A stretch of 64,000 nucleotides of DNA. It comes from Bradyrhizobium sp. SZCCT0153 (lineage in GTDB: Bacteria; Pseudomonadota; Alphaproteobacteria; Rhizobiales; Xanthobacteraceae). Position numbers and translations under genes: made by a program. The DNA is taken from positions 558,001 to 622,000 of the forward strand of contig NZ_JAFCKS010000003.1 in the NCBI RefSeq assembly GCF_018129995.1, read 5' to 3'. Below the pieces are notes generated by a model. The model had not been told where the DNA came from and ran no database searches. It saw nothing but the letters and a program-made list of their open reading frames with translations. This document shows positions 40,738 through 49,548 of the stretch, piece after piece (the first letter of the stretch is position 1; each line of letters opens with the position of its first letter).

Positions 40738-41387
40738 GCGATCCGCCCCGCGTGCAAGGTGACTTGGCGGTCGAGCGTTGCGGCCAGATGCAGGCTGTGC
40801 GTCACCATCAGGAAGCCGCAGCCGGTGCGGATGACGAGATCGCGCGTCAGGGCCAGCACGTCCTCGGCGGTCGACTCATCCAGATTGCCGGTCGGCTCGT
40901 CCGCGAGCAGCAACGATGGCCTTGTCGCCAGCGCTCGGCCGATCGCGACCCGTTGCTGCTGTCCGCCTGATAATTGTTCCGGATAACGCTTGAGCAGGCT
41001 GCCGAGACCGAGCCGCTCGATCAATTCCCTGGACCAGGCCGCATCGTGGCGGCCGGCGATCCGCGCCTGGAAGGCGAGATTATCCGCGACGGAAAGGCTC
41101 GGGATCAGATTGAACTGCTGAAAAACCAGGCCGATCCGGTCGCGGCGCAGCTGCGCGCGCCCGGCATCGGAAAGCTTGGTGACCTCGGTGTCGTCCAGCC
41201 GGATCGTGCCGCCATCGGCGGCATCGAGCCCCGCGACGAGGTGCAGCAGCGTGCTCTTGCCGCTGCCGGACTCGCCGGTCAGCGCGACGCGTTCGCCGGC
41301 CTTGAGATCGAGATCGACACCGCGCAGCACATGGACCGGCTCGCCGGCCGAAGAGAATGTCTTGGAGAGGTTTCGGATACTCAGCAC
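40734..41387 (-). CDS. ABC transporter ATP-binding protein (LolD/MacB-type)
   Basis: 217 aa, single domain. Walker A GESGSGKST, Q-loop FQQFNLIPSL, signature LSGGQQQRVAIGRAL, Walker [14 protein letters not shown]. The start is GTG, the first in-frame start after an upstream TAA. First gene of a three- to four-gene leftward operon (ATPase, FtsX permease, AttH-like, MAPEG). The 143 bp to the divergent MFS gene should hold both promoters. Confidence 0.92.
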   Translation of the reverse strand: MLSIRNLSKTFSSAGEPVHVLRGVDLDLKAGERVALTGESGSGKSTLLHLVAGLDAADGGTIRLDDTEVTKLSDAGRAQLRRDRIGLVFQQFNLIPSLSVADNLAFQARIAGRHDAAWSRELIERLGLGSLLKRYPEQLSGGQQQRVAIGRALATRPSLLLADEPTGNLDESTAEDVLALTRDLVIRTGCGFLMVTHSLHLAATLDRQVTLHAGRIA

Positions 41388-41530
41388 GATGGATGGCGCC
41401 GGAAGGAATTAACGGAATTGCTGCGTAGCACACCTGCTGCGGAAATGCCGGGTTGCGTTGGTCTCGAAGCCGTTGTTAGCTCGCAAAACGACCAAATCAA
41501 AAAAGTGCCAAAAAGACGACGGGGAGAATC

Positions 41531-42856
41531 ATGAGCGCTCAAGGAACGCCCAAGGTGGCGAGCGAGACGACCGGGACGCCAAAGGGAGCCTGGACCGTCA
41601 CCTTTCTGCTGTTTCTGTTCATGCTGGTAAACTTCGCCGACAAGATCGTCGTCGGCCTCGCCGGCGTGCCGATCATGTCGGACCTGAAGCTCGAGCCGGA
41701 GCAGTTTGGCCTGCTCGGCTCCTCGTTCTTCTTCCTGTTCTCGATCTCCGCGATCGTTGTCGGCTTCATCGTCAACAAGGTGCCGACGCGCTGGGTGCTG
41801 CTCGCGCTCGCGGTGGTCTGGGCGCTGGCGCAGTTTCCGATGGTCGGCACCGTCTCCTTCACCACGCTCTTGATCTGCCGCATCGTGCTGGGCGCGGGCG
41901 AAGGCCCGGCCTTCTCGGTCGCCGCGCACGCGATCTACAAATGGTTTCCCGACGAGAAGCGGACGCTGCCGACCGCGATCCTGTCGCAGGGCTCGGCCTT
42001 CGGCGTCATCCTCGCGGTGCCGGCGCTGAACTGGGTCATCGTCAATCATTCCTGGCACTACGCCTTCGGCGCGCTCGGTGTCGTCGGCCTGATGTGGGTC
42101 TGTGCCTGGCTCGCGTTCGGCAAGGAAGGCCCGCTCGAGGATACCCAGGCTCTGGCGGCGGCCGAGACGAAGATTCCCTACATTCAGCTGCTCACCTCCC
42201 GCACGTTCCTCGGCTGCGTCGCGGCGACGTTCGGCGCTTACTGGGCGCTGTCGCTCGGGCTGACCTGGTTCACGCCGTTCATCATCAAGGGCCTCGGCTT
42301 CTCGCAGAGCCAGGCCGGCTGGATCTCGACCCTGCCATGGCTGTTCGGCGCCACCATCGTGATCCTGACCGGCTGGATCTCGCAGCTGATGATGGCCCGC
42401 GGCTCGACCACGCGCATCGCCCGCGGCGTGCTCGGCTCCGTGCCGCTGGTCATCGGCGGCCTGATCCTGGCCACGATGCCGTATGTCCAAGGCGCGGCCC
42501 TTCAGCTCACCTTGCTCGTGGTCGGAACGGGCCTGTGCGGCGCCATCTACGTGGTCTGCCCGCCGATGCTCGGCGAGTTCACGCCGACCTCGCAACGCGG
42601 CGCGATCCTCGCAATCTACGGCGCGCTCTACACGCTTTCGGGCATCATCGCGCCCGCCGTGATGGGCACCGTGATCCAGCGGGCCGGCAGCATGCTCGAC
42701 GGCTACATGACCGGCTTCACCATCAACGCCGCGATCATGGTCGGCTCCGGTCTGCTCGGGCTGCTCCTGCTCTGGCCGAACACTGAAAAGGCCCGGCTGA
42801 CCGGCGCCGCCGCGCCGCAGGCCGGCGCGTTGAAGGGCGCGGTGTCGCCGACGTAG
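41531..42856 (+). CDS. MFS transporter, probable anion:cation symporter family
   Basis: 441 aa, 12 predicted membrane segments. NFADKIVVGLAGVPIM in the first helix and RIVLGAGEGPAFSVAAHAIYKWFP in helices 4-5 resemble the ACS family that imports organic anions such as hexuronates, phthalate or other acids. GGGGAGAATC lies upstream of the ATG. Substrate is not called. Confidence 0.9.
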   Translation: MSAQGTPKVASETTGTPKGAWTVTFLLFLFMLVNFADKIVVGLAGVPIMSDLKLEPEQFGLLGSSFFFLFSISAIVVGFIVNKVPTRWVLLALAVVWALAQFPMVGTVSFTTLLICRIVLGAGEGPAFSVAAHAIYKWFPDEKRTLPTAILSQGSAFGVILAVPALNWVIVNHSWHYAFGALGVVGLMWVCAWLAFGKEGPLEDTQALAAAETKIPYIQLLTSRTFLGCVAATFGAYWALSLGLTWFTPFIIKGLGFSQSQAGWISTLPWLFGATIVILTGWISQLMMARGSTTRIARGVLGSVPLVIGGLILATMPYVQGAALQLTLLVVGTGLCGAIYVVCPPMLGEFTPTSQRGAILAIYGALYTLSGIIAPAVMGTVIQRAGSMLDGYMTGFTINAAIMVGSGLLGLLLLWPNTEKARLTGAAAPQAGALKGAVSPT

Positions 42857-42888
42857 GGTCGGTGTTTCGCCCGCTCCAATCAATAGCT

Positions 42889-42912
42889 TCGTCCCGGCAA
42901 AGGTCGGGACGA
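42889..42912 (+). repeat. Palindromic intergenic repeat, family E copy 3
   Basis: TCGTCCCG (42889-42896) / CGGGACGA (42905-42912), followed by CATCCAGTGTGTTGA and a partial GGGACGACGATTG. It lies between two convergent MFS genes. Related to 16129 and 36734. Confidence 0.75.
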
Positions 42913-42965
42913 CATCCAGTGTGTTGATGCGGGACGACGATTGAATTTGTAGCGACCTTCGCCGC

Positions 42966-44174
42966 TCACGAACCGGTTTTCGCCCGCCGTTCGGTGAACG
43001 GCGACAGCACCACCGTTGCGAGCATGAAGATCACGGACGCCCCGAATACCCAGTGCGGCGCGCTCTGGTCCATGATCCAGCCGAACAGCAGCGGGCTGAC
43101 GATGCCGCCGAGATTGAAGCCGGTGGAGACGATGCCGAAGGCGCGGCCGGCGGCACCGGGCGGCGCGGCATTACGCACCAGCATGTCGCGCGAGGGCGCG
43201 ATCACGCCGGAGAGGAAGCCCGCGGCCGTCATCGTCGCGGTCAAAGCCCAGCCCGGCAGCGTCACCAAAGCGATCAGCAGCACGATTCCCGCGTTCGCGG
43301 CAAAGCAGGCCGCGGCGACGTAGCCGTGACGCTCGGTATGGTCGGCGAGGAAGCCGCCCGCGAGCACGCCCGCTGCACTGGCGCCGAGAAACGCGGTGAG
43401 CGCGATATTGGCGGCCGAATAGGACGTGCCATAGCCGCTCATCAGCGCCACCACGCCGAAATTGTTGATGCCGGCGACCGACAGGCTGAGCAGCATGAAC
43501 AGCGCCGTGAGCGTGATCAGCGCCGGGGTGATCACGGCCTGCTTCGGCGCGTTCGCTGCGCCCGGCTTTGCCTTGTGGGCACCGGCATCGGGAATGTTCA
43601 TGACGACCAGCAGCAACGCCACCGCAACGCCGGTCGCACCCGCTGCGATCAAAGCCCCGACACCGCCGGACACGACAACCAGCGCGGCGACAATCGCCGG
43701 CGCCACCGCGCCGCCGAAGTAGCCGGCAAAGGTGTGGATCGAGAAGGCGCGGCCCATCCGCGCCTCGTCCATGTGCTCGGCGAGGATGGCGTAGTCGGCG
43801 GGATGGTAGACGCTGTTGGCGAGCCCGAGCAGCACGGCGCAGGCGATCAGCGAGGCGTAGCTGAGGTGCAGGCCGAGCAGGATCAGCGCGACGCCGCCGA
43901 GCGTGAGGCCGCCCAGCAGGATCCTTCGCGCGCCAAAATGATCGACGAGATAGCCGGTCGGCGCCTGCGTCAGCCCCGACACCACCGCGGACACGGTGAG
44001 CGCGAAGCCGAGCTCGATATAGCCGACGCCGAGCTGGCCTTTGAGGAACGGAAACAGCATCGGCAGGACCAGCAGATGGAAATGGCTGACCCAATGCGCG
44101 ATCGAGATTCCGGTCAGCGTGCGCAGTGCACTGTCCGCCTTGCCTTGCTGCGGTGCAGCGAGAACGTCGACCAT
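42966..44174 (-). CDS. MFS transporter (fosmidomycin-resistance Fsr-like)
   Basis: 402 aa, 12 predicted membrane segments. SIAHWVSHFHLLVLPMLFPF at the first helix, GYLVDHFGARRILL in loop 2-3 and LGLANSVYHPADYAIL in helix 4 resemble Fsr-type drug/proton antiporters. Cargo unknown; convergent with the preceding MFS gene. Confidence 0.87.
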   Translation of the reverse strand: MVDVLAAPQQGKADSALRTLTGISIAHWVSHFHLLVLPMLFPFLKGQLGVGYIELGFALTVSAVVSGLTQAPTGYLVDHFGARRILLGGLTLGGVALILLGLHLSYASLIACAVLLGLANSVYHPADYAILAEHMDEARMGRAFSIHTFAGYFGGAVAPAIVAALVVVSGGVGALIAAGATGVAVALLLVVMNIPDAGAHKAKPGAANAPKQAVITPALITLTALFMLLSLSVAGINNFGVVALMSGYGTSYSAANIALTAFLGASAAGVLAGGFLADHTERHGYVAAACFAANAGIVLLIALVTLPGWALTATMTAAGFLSGVIAPSRDMLVRNAAPPGAAGRAFGIVSTGFNLGGIVSPLLFGWIMDQSAPHWVFGASVIFMLATVVLSPFTERRAKTGS

Positions 44175-44330
44175 TGCAGTTCCGTTTTACGTTCCTTGGG
44201 GACGCGCAAACTATCGGGCACAGCGGTTATTTGTCCATGAACGCGGGCGCATGGCAGCTAGCGCGGGTCGGGGCGAAGGCGGAGTTTGCAGCGCGAGCAG
44301 GTGTTTAGAACGTCCGCCGTCGATCGCTGC

Positions 44331-44504
44331 TTACAGGGGCTCGTCATCCGGCCCGTAGCGGTCGCGCTTCGGCGTCGCGATGTCGCCGTCCTCGTAATCA
44401 TCGTCGTCGGTGTCGCGCGGAGGCAGGGGCTTCTTCGCCTTGTCTTCCGCTGGCTTGTCGTCCGCAATTTTGGGCGGCGCGCTCGGCTTGCCGATCTTGG
44501 CCAT
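44331..44504 (-). CDS. Small acidic, probably disordered hypothetical protein
   Basis: 57 aa from MAKIGKPSAPP; an ATG 27 bp upstream would add nine residues. Composition is Lys/Pro/Asp-rich with a central run DTDDDDYEDGD and no hydrophobic core, so it is likely disordered. Codon use is like its neighbours. Function unknown; I recall similar short conserved proteins in Bradyrhizobium but cannot name them. Confidence 0.6.
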   Translation of the reverse strand: MAKIGKPSAPPKIADDKPAEDKAKKPLPPRDTDDDDYEDGDIATPKRDRYGPDDEPL

Positions 44505-44592
44505 GGCTGGTCCCGGATGGTGATGCGTCATCCGACCCTATCCCGAAAACATGTGGAGAGCCTGACCTATCTCAAGGGTCGCGACAACGACG

Positions 44593-45633
44593 TCAGCCGT
44601 GCACCACCGGCCCGCCGGCCTTCTTCCAGGCGTCGATGCCACCGGCGATATGCGCGGTGTTGGTGAGCCCGGCCTCCTTGGCGGCGGCCACCGCCATCGC
44701 CGAGCGTTCGCCGAAGGCGCAGAAGAACACGACGCGGCGGCCCGTCGCGGCCGCAACCTCGCGCAGCATGCCGCCGGGCTTCAGGCTATCCTCGACGGAC
44801 GGATAGGGCGTGTGCAGTGCGCCCTCGAGCATGCCGTGCTTCATCCGCTCGTTGGTCTCGCGCAGATCGACCAGCAGGATATCGGGTCGCCCGAGGACGC
44901 GGATCGCCTCGACCGCGCTCAGCGCGCGGCCCTCCTTCTCCAGCTCCTCCTGATGCAGGCCGACATGCATGTTGGCGGGCACCGCGACGTCCATCATCTT
45001 CGGATTGGGCAGCTTCAGATTGGCCATCAGCTCGATATATTCGTCGACCGAGCGCACCTGGAGCCGCGGATTGTAGCGCTTCTCCTCGCCGATGGTGGAG
45101 ACGGTGTCGCCCTTGTAGTCGTGCGCCGGGAACACCATCGTCTCGTCGGGCAGCTTGAGCAGGCGGTTGAAGATCGACTCGTACTGCGCACGCGACGAGC
45201 CGTTCTGAAAGTCGGTGCGGCCGGTGCCGCGGATCAGCAGCGTGTCGCCGGTGAAGACGCGGTCGCCCATCAGATAGGAATAGGAATCGTCGGTGTGGCC
45301 GGGCGTGTACATCACGTCGAGCGACAGGCCCTCGATCGTCACCTTGTCGCCGTCGGCGACCCGCATCGCCACAACGTCGGCCTTGGTCTGGTCGCCCATC
45401 ACGGTCATGCAATGGGTGCGGTCGCGCAACTCGCCGAGGCCAGTGACGTGGTCGGCGTGGAGATGCGTGTCCACCGCCTTGACCAGCTTGAGGTCGAGCT
45501 CGCGCAGCAGCTGGCAGTAGCGGTCGACCTTCTCCAGCACGGGATCGAGGATCAGCGCCTCGCCGCCGGGGCGGCTCGCGAGGACGTAGCTGTAGGTGCC
45601 CGAAACGCTGTCGAAGAGTTGGCGGAAGATCAT
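44593..45633 (-). CDS. Persulfide dioxygenase (ETHE1-like)-rhodanese fusion
   Basis: 346 aa from the ATG at 45633; a TTG 33 bp upstream is less likely. N-terminal metallo-beta-lactamase fold with THLHADH at 56-62 (HxHxDH), TPGHTDDSYSY and FTGDTLLIRGTGRTDFQNG, as in ETHE1-type persulfide dioxygenases, which oxidise glutathione persulfide to sulfite with one Fe(II). C-terminal rhodanese domain (about 235-346) has a Cys305 active-site loop CAFGERS, which moves sulfane sulfur. It follows the sox genes on the same strand, 153 bp after the DsrE-like gene, so it may process the sulfane sulfur released or bound during thiosulfate oxidation. Confidence 0.9.
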   Translation of the reverse strand: MIFRQLFDSVSGTYSYVLASRPGGEALILDPVLEKVDRYCQLLRELDLKLVKAVDTHLHADHVTGLGELRDRTHCMTVMGDQTKADVVAMRVADGDKVTIEGLSLDVMYTPGHTDDSYSYLMGDRVFTGDTLLIRGTGRTDFQNGSSRAQYESIFNRLLKLPDETMVFPAHDYKGDTVSTIGEEKRYNPRLQVRSVDEYIELMANLKLPNPKMMDVAVPANMHVGLHQEELEKEGRALSAVEAIRVLGRPDILLVDLRETNERMKHGMLEGALHTPYPSVEDSLKPGGMLREVAAATGRRVVFFCAFGERSAMAVAAAKEAGLTNTAHIAGGIDAWKKAGGPVVHG

Positions 45634-45786
45634 GGCAGGGAGTCCGGCAATGGAACTGATTTCCAAGATTCTACTATGCCGAGGGCTATAAAGAGAAGCA
45701 ATTCACTGTGCAAACAAGAAAATTTAGAAGATTCTTATTGCGGTGACGAGCTCCTGTCCTGCCCTCAAACTCGACGGGGGAGGGCC

Positions 45787-46245
45787 CTACGGCCGCACCA
45801 GCGTATACCCGTTCTCGCTGAGGAACAGGATCTGCCCGACCCCGACCTGCACCGGCGTAGCAGCGGGAATGAACTCAGGCCGCTTGCCCGTCTCCCGCTC
45901 CATCGTATCGACCGTGTTGAGGCAGATATCGAAGCGCACGCCCTGCGCGATCAGGCTTTCCACCTGCTTGCGGCGTTCGCTGCCGGACAGCAGCAGAGCG
46001 ATGCCGGGGCCGAACGCCACCACCTCGATCGCGACCTTGTCGGGATCGTAGGCCTTCAGCAAATTGTTGGCGACGCTGAGCACCAGCGCCTGCTTCTTCG
46101 CGTCGCCGTCGGAGAGCTGCAGCACGATCCTGTGCTCGGCGAACGGCTTGTCCTGCAGCGGCACCTGTTGCGCAAAAGCGAGCGGTGTCGCGGCGCAGGT
46201 GAGCAGCACAAGCGCCAGCGCGCGAAAGACGAGCGACTGCATCAT
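45787..46245 (-). CDS. Exported DsrE family protein at the end of the sox operon
   Basis: 152 aa. Sec signal peptide (MMQSLVFRALALVLLTCAA...AFAQ) and a DsrE/DsrF fold (HRIVLQLSDGDAKKQALVLS; VAIEVVAFGPGIALL) with a Cys in FDICLNTV, a possible sulfur-carrying residue. The ATG pair lies 2-5 bp after the soxB stop, so it is co-translated. DsrE-type proteins bind and pass sulfane sulfur; export to the periplasm would place it with the Sox proteins. Confidence 0.85.
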   Translation of the reverse strand: MMQSLVFRALALVLLTCAATPLAFAQQVPLQDKPFAEHRIVLQLSDGDAKKQALVLSVANNLLKAYDPDKVAIEVVAFGPGIALLLSGSERRKQVESLIAQGVRFDICLNTVDTMERETGKRPEFIPAATPVQVGVGQILFLSENGYTLVRP

Positions 46246-46247
46246 CA

Positions 46248-47993
46248 CTATTCCGCAATGCCGGGGTTGTCCTCGACGCCTTTCAACGTGACGCCGTACC
46301 CAAGCCGTTCCGGCAACGTCCGGCCCGAGCGCAGATATTTGCCGACGACGTCCCACACCGGCGCACCTTGCTGGCCGTTGATCGAGGCCCAGCCGGCGAC
46401 CTTGTAGCGGTGGTTCGCGCTGAGGGCTTTGCCGTTGCCGAGCTTGAGATCGGAGATGCGGCTGCCGATCGCGGCCGTCGGCGTGCAGGTGTAGCTGAGC
46501 CCGCCGGCGCGCACCATGTCGCCGCCCTGCTGGTAGTATGGATCGGCATTGAAGAGATTGTCGCAGATGTCTTCCAGCACGTCCTTGATCTGGCCGCCGG
46601 TCATCGCCTGCACATAGGTCTCGGGATAGGTGATCGCGGTTTCCGCGAGCACATCCTCCATGGTCAGCGCCTGGCCGGACAGCGCGGTGACGCCCCAGCG
46701 AAAGCCCGGCGACAGCGCGATCTCGGCGTCGAGCTCGGTGCGCAGCGCGGTGCAGATCAATTCGTCGACGGGGCCGGAGAAATTGCCGCGGCGATAGAGC
46801 AGGCGGTCGAGCGTTGCGACCTTCTCCGACCAGTCGGTGACGTGCGGGGCGCGCAGTCGCCCGATCAGCTCGGCCATGGCGGGGTCGGGCTTGAGCAGCT
46901 CGGAATAGACCGGCAGCAGATGATATCGGACGTCGCCGACCTTGCCTTTTTCGAGCGTGAGATCGAGCACGCCCAAAAACTTCCCGTTGGAGCCGGCATT
47001 GGTGACGAGCGTCGTGCCGCCGGCATTCTTCACGGGGATGGGCTGCGGCACGGCGTCATGGGTGTGACCGCCGAGGATGACGTCGATGCCGGTGACCCGG
47101 CTCGCGAGCTTGAGGTCGACATCCATGCCGTTATGGGACAGCAGGATCACGGCATCGACCTTGTCGTGGCCGCGCAACGCGTCGACGTGCTTCTGCAATT
47201 CCTCCTCGCGGATGCCGAAGGTCCAGTCCGGCGTGAACCGTTTTGGATGTGCGATCGGCACGTAAGGGAAAGCCTGGCCGACGATCGCGACGCGATGGCC
47301 GCCGAGATCCTTGATCACAGACGGCTTGAACACGCGCCCCGTGGCCTTGTCGAAGGCGATCGCGTCGTTGAAGGCGGCTTCCTCGGTCAGGAAGACGTTC
47401 TGCGCCAGAAACTCGCCCTTGAAGCGCTCGAGATTGTCGCGCAGCACCTGCTCGCCATAGGTGAATTCCCAATGCCCGGTCATCGCCTCGATGCCGAGCA
47501 GATTGGCGACCTCGACCATGTCGCGGCCCTGCATGACATTGGCAAGCCCGGTGCCCTGCCAGAGATCGCCGCCGTCGACGAGCAGCGAACGGGCCTCGCC
47601 GACATCGCTGCGCAGACGATCGACCAGTGTCTTCAGATGAGCGAAGCCGCCGAGCTTGCCGAAGCGGCCCGCGGACTTCTCGAACTCCAGGCAGGTGAAG
47701 GCGTAGGCATCGGCACTGTTGGGCCGGATGCCGAATCGCTCGAGGAAGGCGCGGCCGACCAGGTGCGGCGGCCGGCCCGCCATCTCGCCGATGCCGATAT
47801 TGACGCTGGGCTCGCGGAAATAGACCGGATTGAGCTGCGCATGGGTGTCGGTGAGGTGCAGGACCCGCGCATTGCCGAACCGTTCGAGGTCGTAGATGCC
47901 GGCGGTCTCGGCGCCGCGCGCGAGCTGCGGCAGGCCGAGCGATGCGGCCGCAAGGCCTGCACCCTTCAGGAAATCGCGGCGGCGGATCGCCAT
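46248..47993 (-). CDS. soxB: Thiosulfohydrolase SoxB
   Basis: 581 aa. Tat signal (IRRRDFLKGAGLAAASLG). Metallophosphoesterase domain with LHLTDTHAQLNP (Asp49, His51), DGGDLWQG, GHWEFTYG at 173-180 and GGHTHD supplies the di-manganese site; the C-terminal half is the 5'-nucleotidase-type domain. GHWEF in place of the GNHEF of ordinary nucleotidases is typical of SoxB. It hydrolyses sulfate from the SoxY-bound cysteine S-thiosulfonate in the periplasm. GGAG precedes the ATG. 55 bp separate it from soxK. Confidence 0.95.
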   Translation of the reverse strand: MAIRRRDFLKGAGLAAASLGLPQLARGAETAGIYDLERFGNARVLHLTDTHAQLNPVYFREPSVNIGIGEMAGRPPHLVGRAFLERFGIRPNSADAYAFTCLEFEKSAGRFGKLGGFAHLKTLVDRLRSDVGEARSLLVDGGDLWQGTGLANVMQGRDMVEVANLLGIEAMTGHWEFTYGEQVLRDNLERFKGEFLAQNVFLTEEAAFNDAIAFDKATGRVFKPSVIKDLGGHRVAIVGQAFPYVPIAHPKRFTPDWTFGIREEELQKHVDALRGHDKVDAVILLSHNGMDVDLKLASRVTGIDVILGGHTHDAVPQPIPVKNAGGTTLVTNAGSNGKFLGVLDLTLEKGKVGDVRYHLLPVYSELLKPDPAMAELIGRLRAPHVTDWSEKVATLDRLLYRRGNFSGPVDELICTALRTELDAEIALSPGFRWGVTALSGQALTMEDVLAETAITYPETYVQAMTGGQIKDVLEDICDNLFNADPYYQQGGDMVRAGGLSYTCTPTAAIGSRISDLKLGNGKALSANHRYKVAGWASINGQQGAPVWDVVGKYLRSGRTLPERLGYGVTLKGVEDNPGIAE

Positions 47994-48048
47994 CCAGAAA
48001 TTCTCCGCGCCCCTCAATGGTCGCAAGGCTGTTCCACTGGCGAACAGT

Positions 48049-48366
48049 CTAGCGGATTTCCATCGCCTTCCAGGCTTCTTTTTCGGACGTGGCCTGGAAG
48101 ATCGACGCCTTGGCCAGCGCCTCGGCCTCCCTGGCTGCGGCCACGGCACGGTCGAAATCGCCGCCGTCCCCCGCCTTCTTCGCCGCGGCCAGCGCCGAGA
48201 CGGTCACGGTCCATTGGTGACGCAAGCCGGCAGCCTCCTTCGATGCGGCGTCCGCGGCAGCGTAGGCCGCCTTGTAATCCGCCTCATTTGCCGCGCGCGC
48301 CGCCGGCGCGAGGCCCAGGGCGAGCATGGGGGCGAGCAGCATGGCCAGGACAAATGACCACTTCAT
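48049..48366 (-). CDS. soxK: SoxXA-binding protein SoxK
   Basis: 105 aa. Signal peptide ending APAARA, then an alanine-rich helical protein with YKAAYAAADAASKEAAGLRHQW and a second helix pair FDRAVAAAREAEALAKAS. Small proteins of this type bind or activate SoxXA. It sits between soxA and soxB and its ATG overlaps the soxA stop (ATGA). It was identified from this pattern and position; sequence conservation in the family is low. Confidence 0.82.
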   Translation of the reverse strand: MKWSFVLAMLLAPMLALGLAPAARAANEADYKAAYAAADAASKEAAGLRHQWTVTVSALAAAKKAGDGGDFDRAVAAAREAEALAKASIFQATSEKEAWKAMEIR

Positions 48367-49226
48367 GGCCGCGCTCCCGGGCCCGATATCGGCAGGCCGT
48401 TGGCGACGTAGGAGAGGAAATATTCGACGTCGCGATATTCATCCGCCTGCGGCTCCAGCGGAACCGCGCGAGTCTGGCTGTTGCAGGTGACGAAGCGGCG
48501 GCTGGTCGTGCCCATGCCGCTCCATTCGGAGCGGTAGATCGGCATCGCGTTCAGGATGCCGAGCGCCGGCGCCAGGATCTCGGCGCGGATACGTTCGCCC
48601 GGGCTCTGCACATGGCAGCTCGCGCAGGAAAAATTCATCTGGCCGCGGCGGGTGTAGAAATAACGCTTGCCGTTCTCGAATGCCGCCAGTGCGCGCGGAT
48701 CATCGGGAATCTTGATGTCCATCGGCTTGCCGCGCGAGGTGAACGCCATGTAGGCGGTGAGCGAGGCCATCTCGTCCTTGACGTAGGAATAGGGCGCCTC
48801 GCCATTGGCTTCGCGGCAGCGGTTGAGCGCGAGCTCCAGCGTGACGACCTTGCCTTCCTTCGTGTCGAAGTAAGGATAGTTCTGGCGGATGCCGATGCCG
48901 CCGTTCGGGAAGCAGTCGGCATAGGTCTTGCCGTTCTTGAACGGCGTCGTGAACATGTCCTTGCCGGCGTCGAGCGCGAACTCGTAAGGCGGGAATTCCT
49001 CTTTCTCCTGCCACTGCCGCTTCATGTCGGCATTCATCGAATAGGGACCGTTGACGAAATCCTCGTGCTTCACGTTGGGGAATTTCTGGAAGAAGAAGTT
49101 CTGGAACGCTTTCGCGTCGGCCACGGGATCGACCTTGTCGGCGGCCACCACGCGCGGAGAGGTGAGGGCGAACGCGACGAGCGCGGCGCCGAGCGAGCCA
49201 AGCAGGAGGGCGGACCGGGCCTTCAT
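48363..49226 (-). CDS. soxA: Sulfur oxidation c-type cytochrome SoxA (monoheme type)
   Basis: 287 aa. Signal peptide (about 1-28, ending VVAA). Only one CxxCH haem site is visible, CASCH at 201-205. Cys248 in RFVTCNSQT is the expected haem-ligating (persulfide) cysteine. Cys105 and Cys137 probably form the disulfide of the N-terminal domain that in diheme SoxA carries an additional haem. With SoxX it forms the SoxXA complex that attaches thiosulfate to the SoxY cysteine. ATG shares one base with the soxZ stop (TGATG). Confidence 0.95.
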   Translation of the reverse strand: MKARSALLLGSLGAALVAFALTSPRVVAADKVDPVADAKAFQNFFFQKFPNVKHEDFVNGPYSMNADMKRQWQEKEEFPPYEFALDAGKDMFTTPFKNGKTYADCFPNGGIGIRQNYPYFDTKEGKVVTLELALNRCREANGEAPYSYVKDEMASLTAYMAFTSRGKPMDIKIPDDPRALAAFENGKRYFYTRRGQMNFSCASCHVQSPGERIRAEILAPALGILNAMPIYRSEWSGMGTTSRRFVTCNSQTRAVPLEPQADEYRDVEYFLSYVANGLPISGPGARP

Positions 49227-49537
49227 CACGAGATCTTCGCGGTGGTCGTATCCGACGCACCCTTGTTGTCGGTCCAGGATACCTTGAGGTCGTCGCCCTT
49301 CCTGGCGCCCTTGAAGCTGAACTTGACGTAGGGGTCCTTGGAGACCGCGGTGCCCCAATCGGCGATGAAGACGTCCTTGCCGTTACATTCGAACTTCAGC
49401 TCCTGGATGAAATGCGCCGGGATCAGTTCGCCCTTGGAATCCTTGACGAAGCCGGAGTCCATGGGATGCTGGATCAGCGCCTGCACCTCGGTGGTGTCGC
49501 CGTTGGCGGTGGCGCGGACGCGAATGCTGGATGCCAT
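49226..49537 (-). CDS. soxZ: Thiosulfate oxidation carrier subunit SoxZ
   Basis: 103 aa, leaderless immunoglobulin-like protein (IRVRATANGDTTEVQALIQH; IPAHFIQELKFECNGKDV). It dimerises with SoxY and is exported with it. It starts 11 bp after the soxY stop and overlaps soxA by one base. Confidence 0.95.
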   Translation of the reverse strand: MASSIRVRATANGDTTEVQALIQHPMDSGFVKDSKGELIPAHFIQELKFECNGKDVFIADWGTAVSKDPYVKFSFKGARKGDDLKVSWTDNKGASDTTTAKIS

Positions 49538-49548
49538 CTCGGTTCTCC

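Noticed and set aside
46368..49331. 987-codon frame antisense to soxB, soxK and soxA
   Set aside because: The sense genes have haem, metal and Tat motifs and correct overlaps. The antisense product has no recognisable domain.
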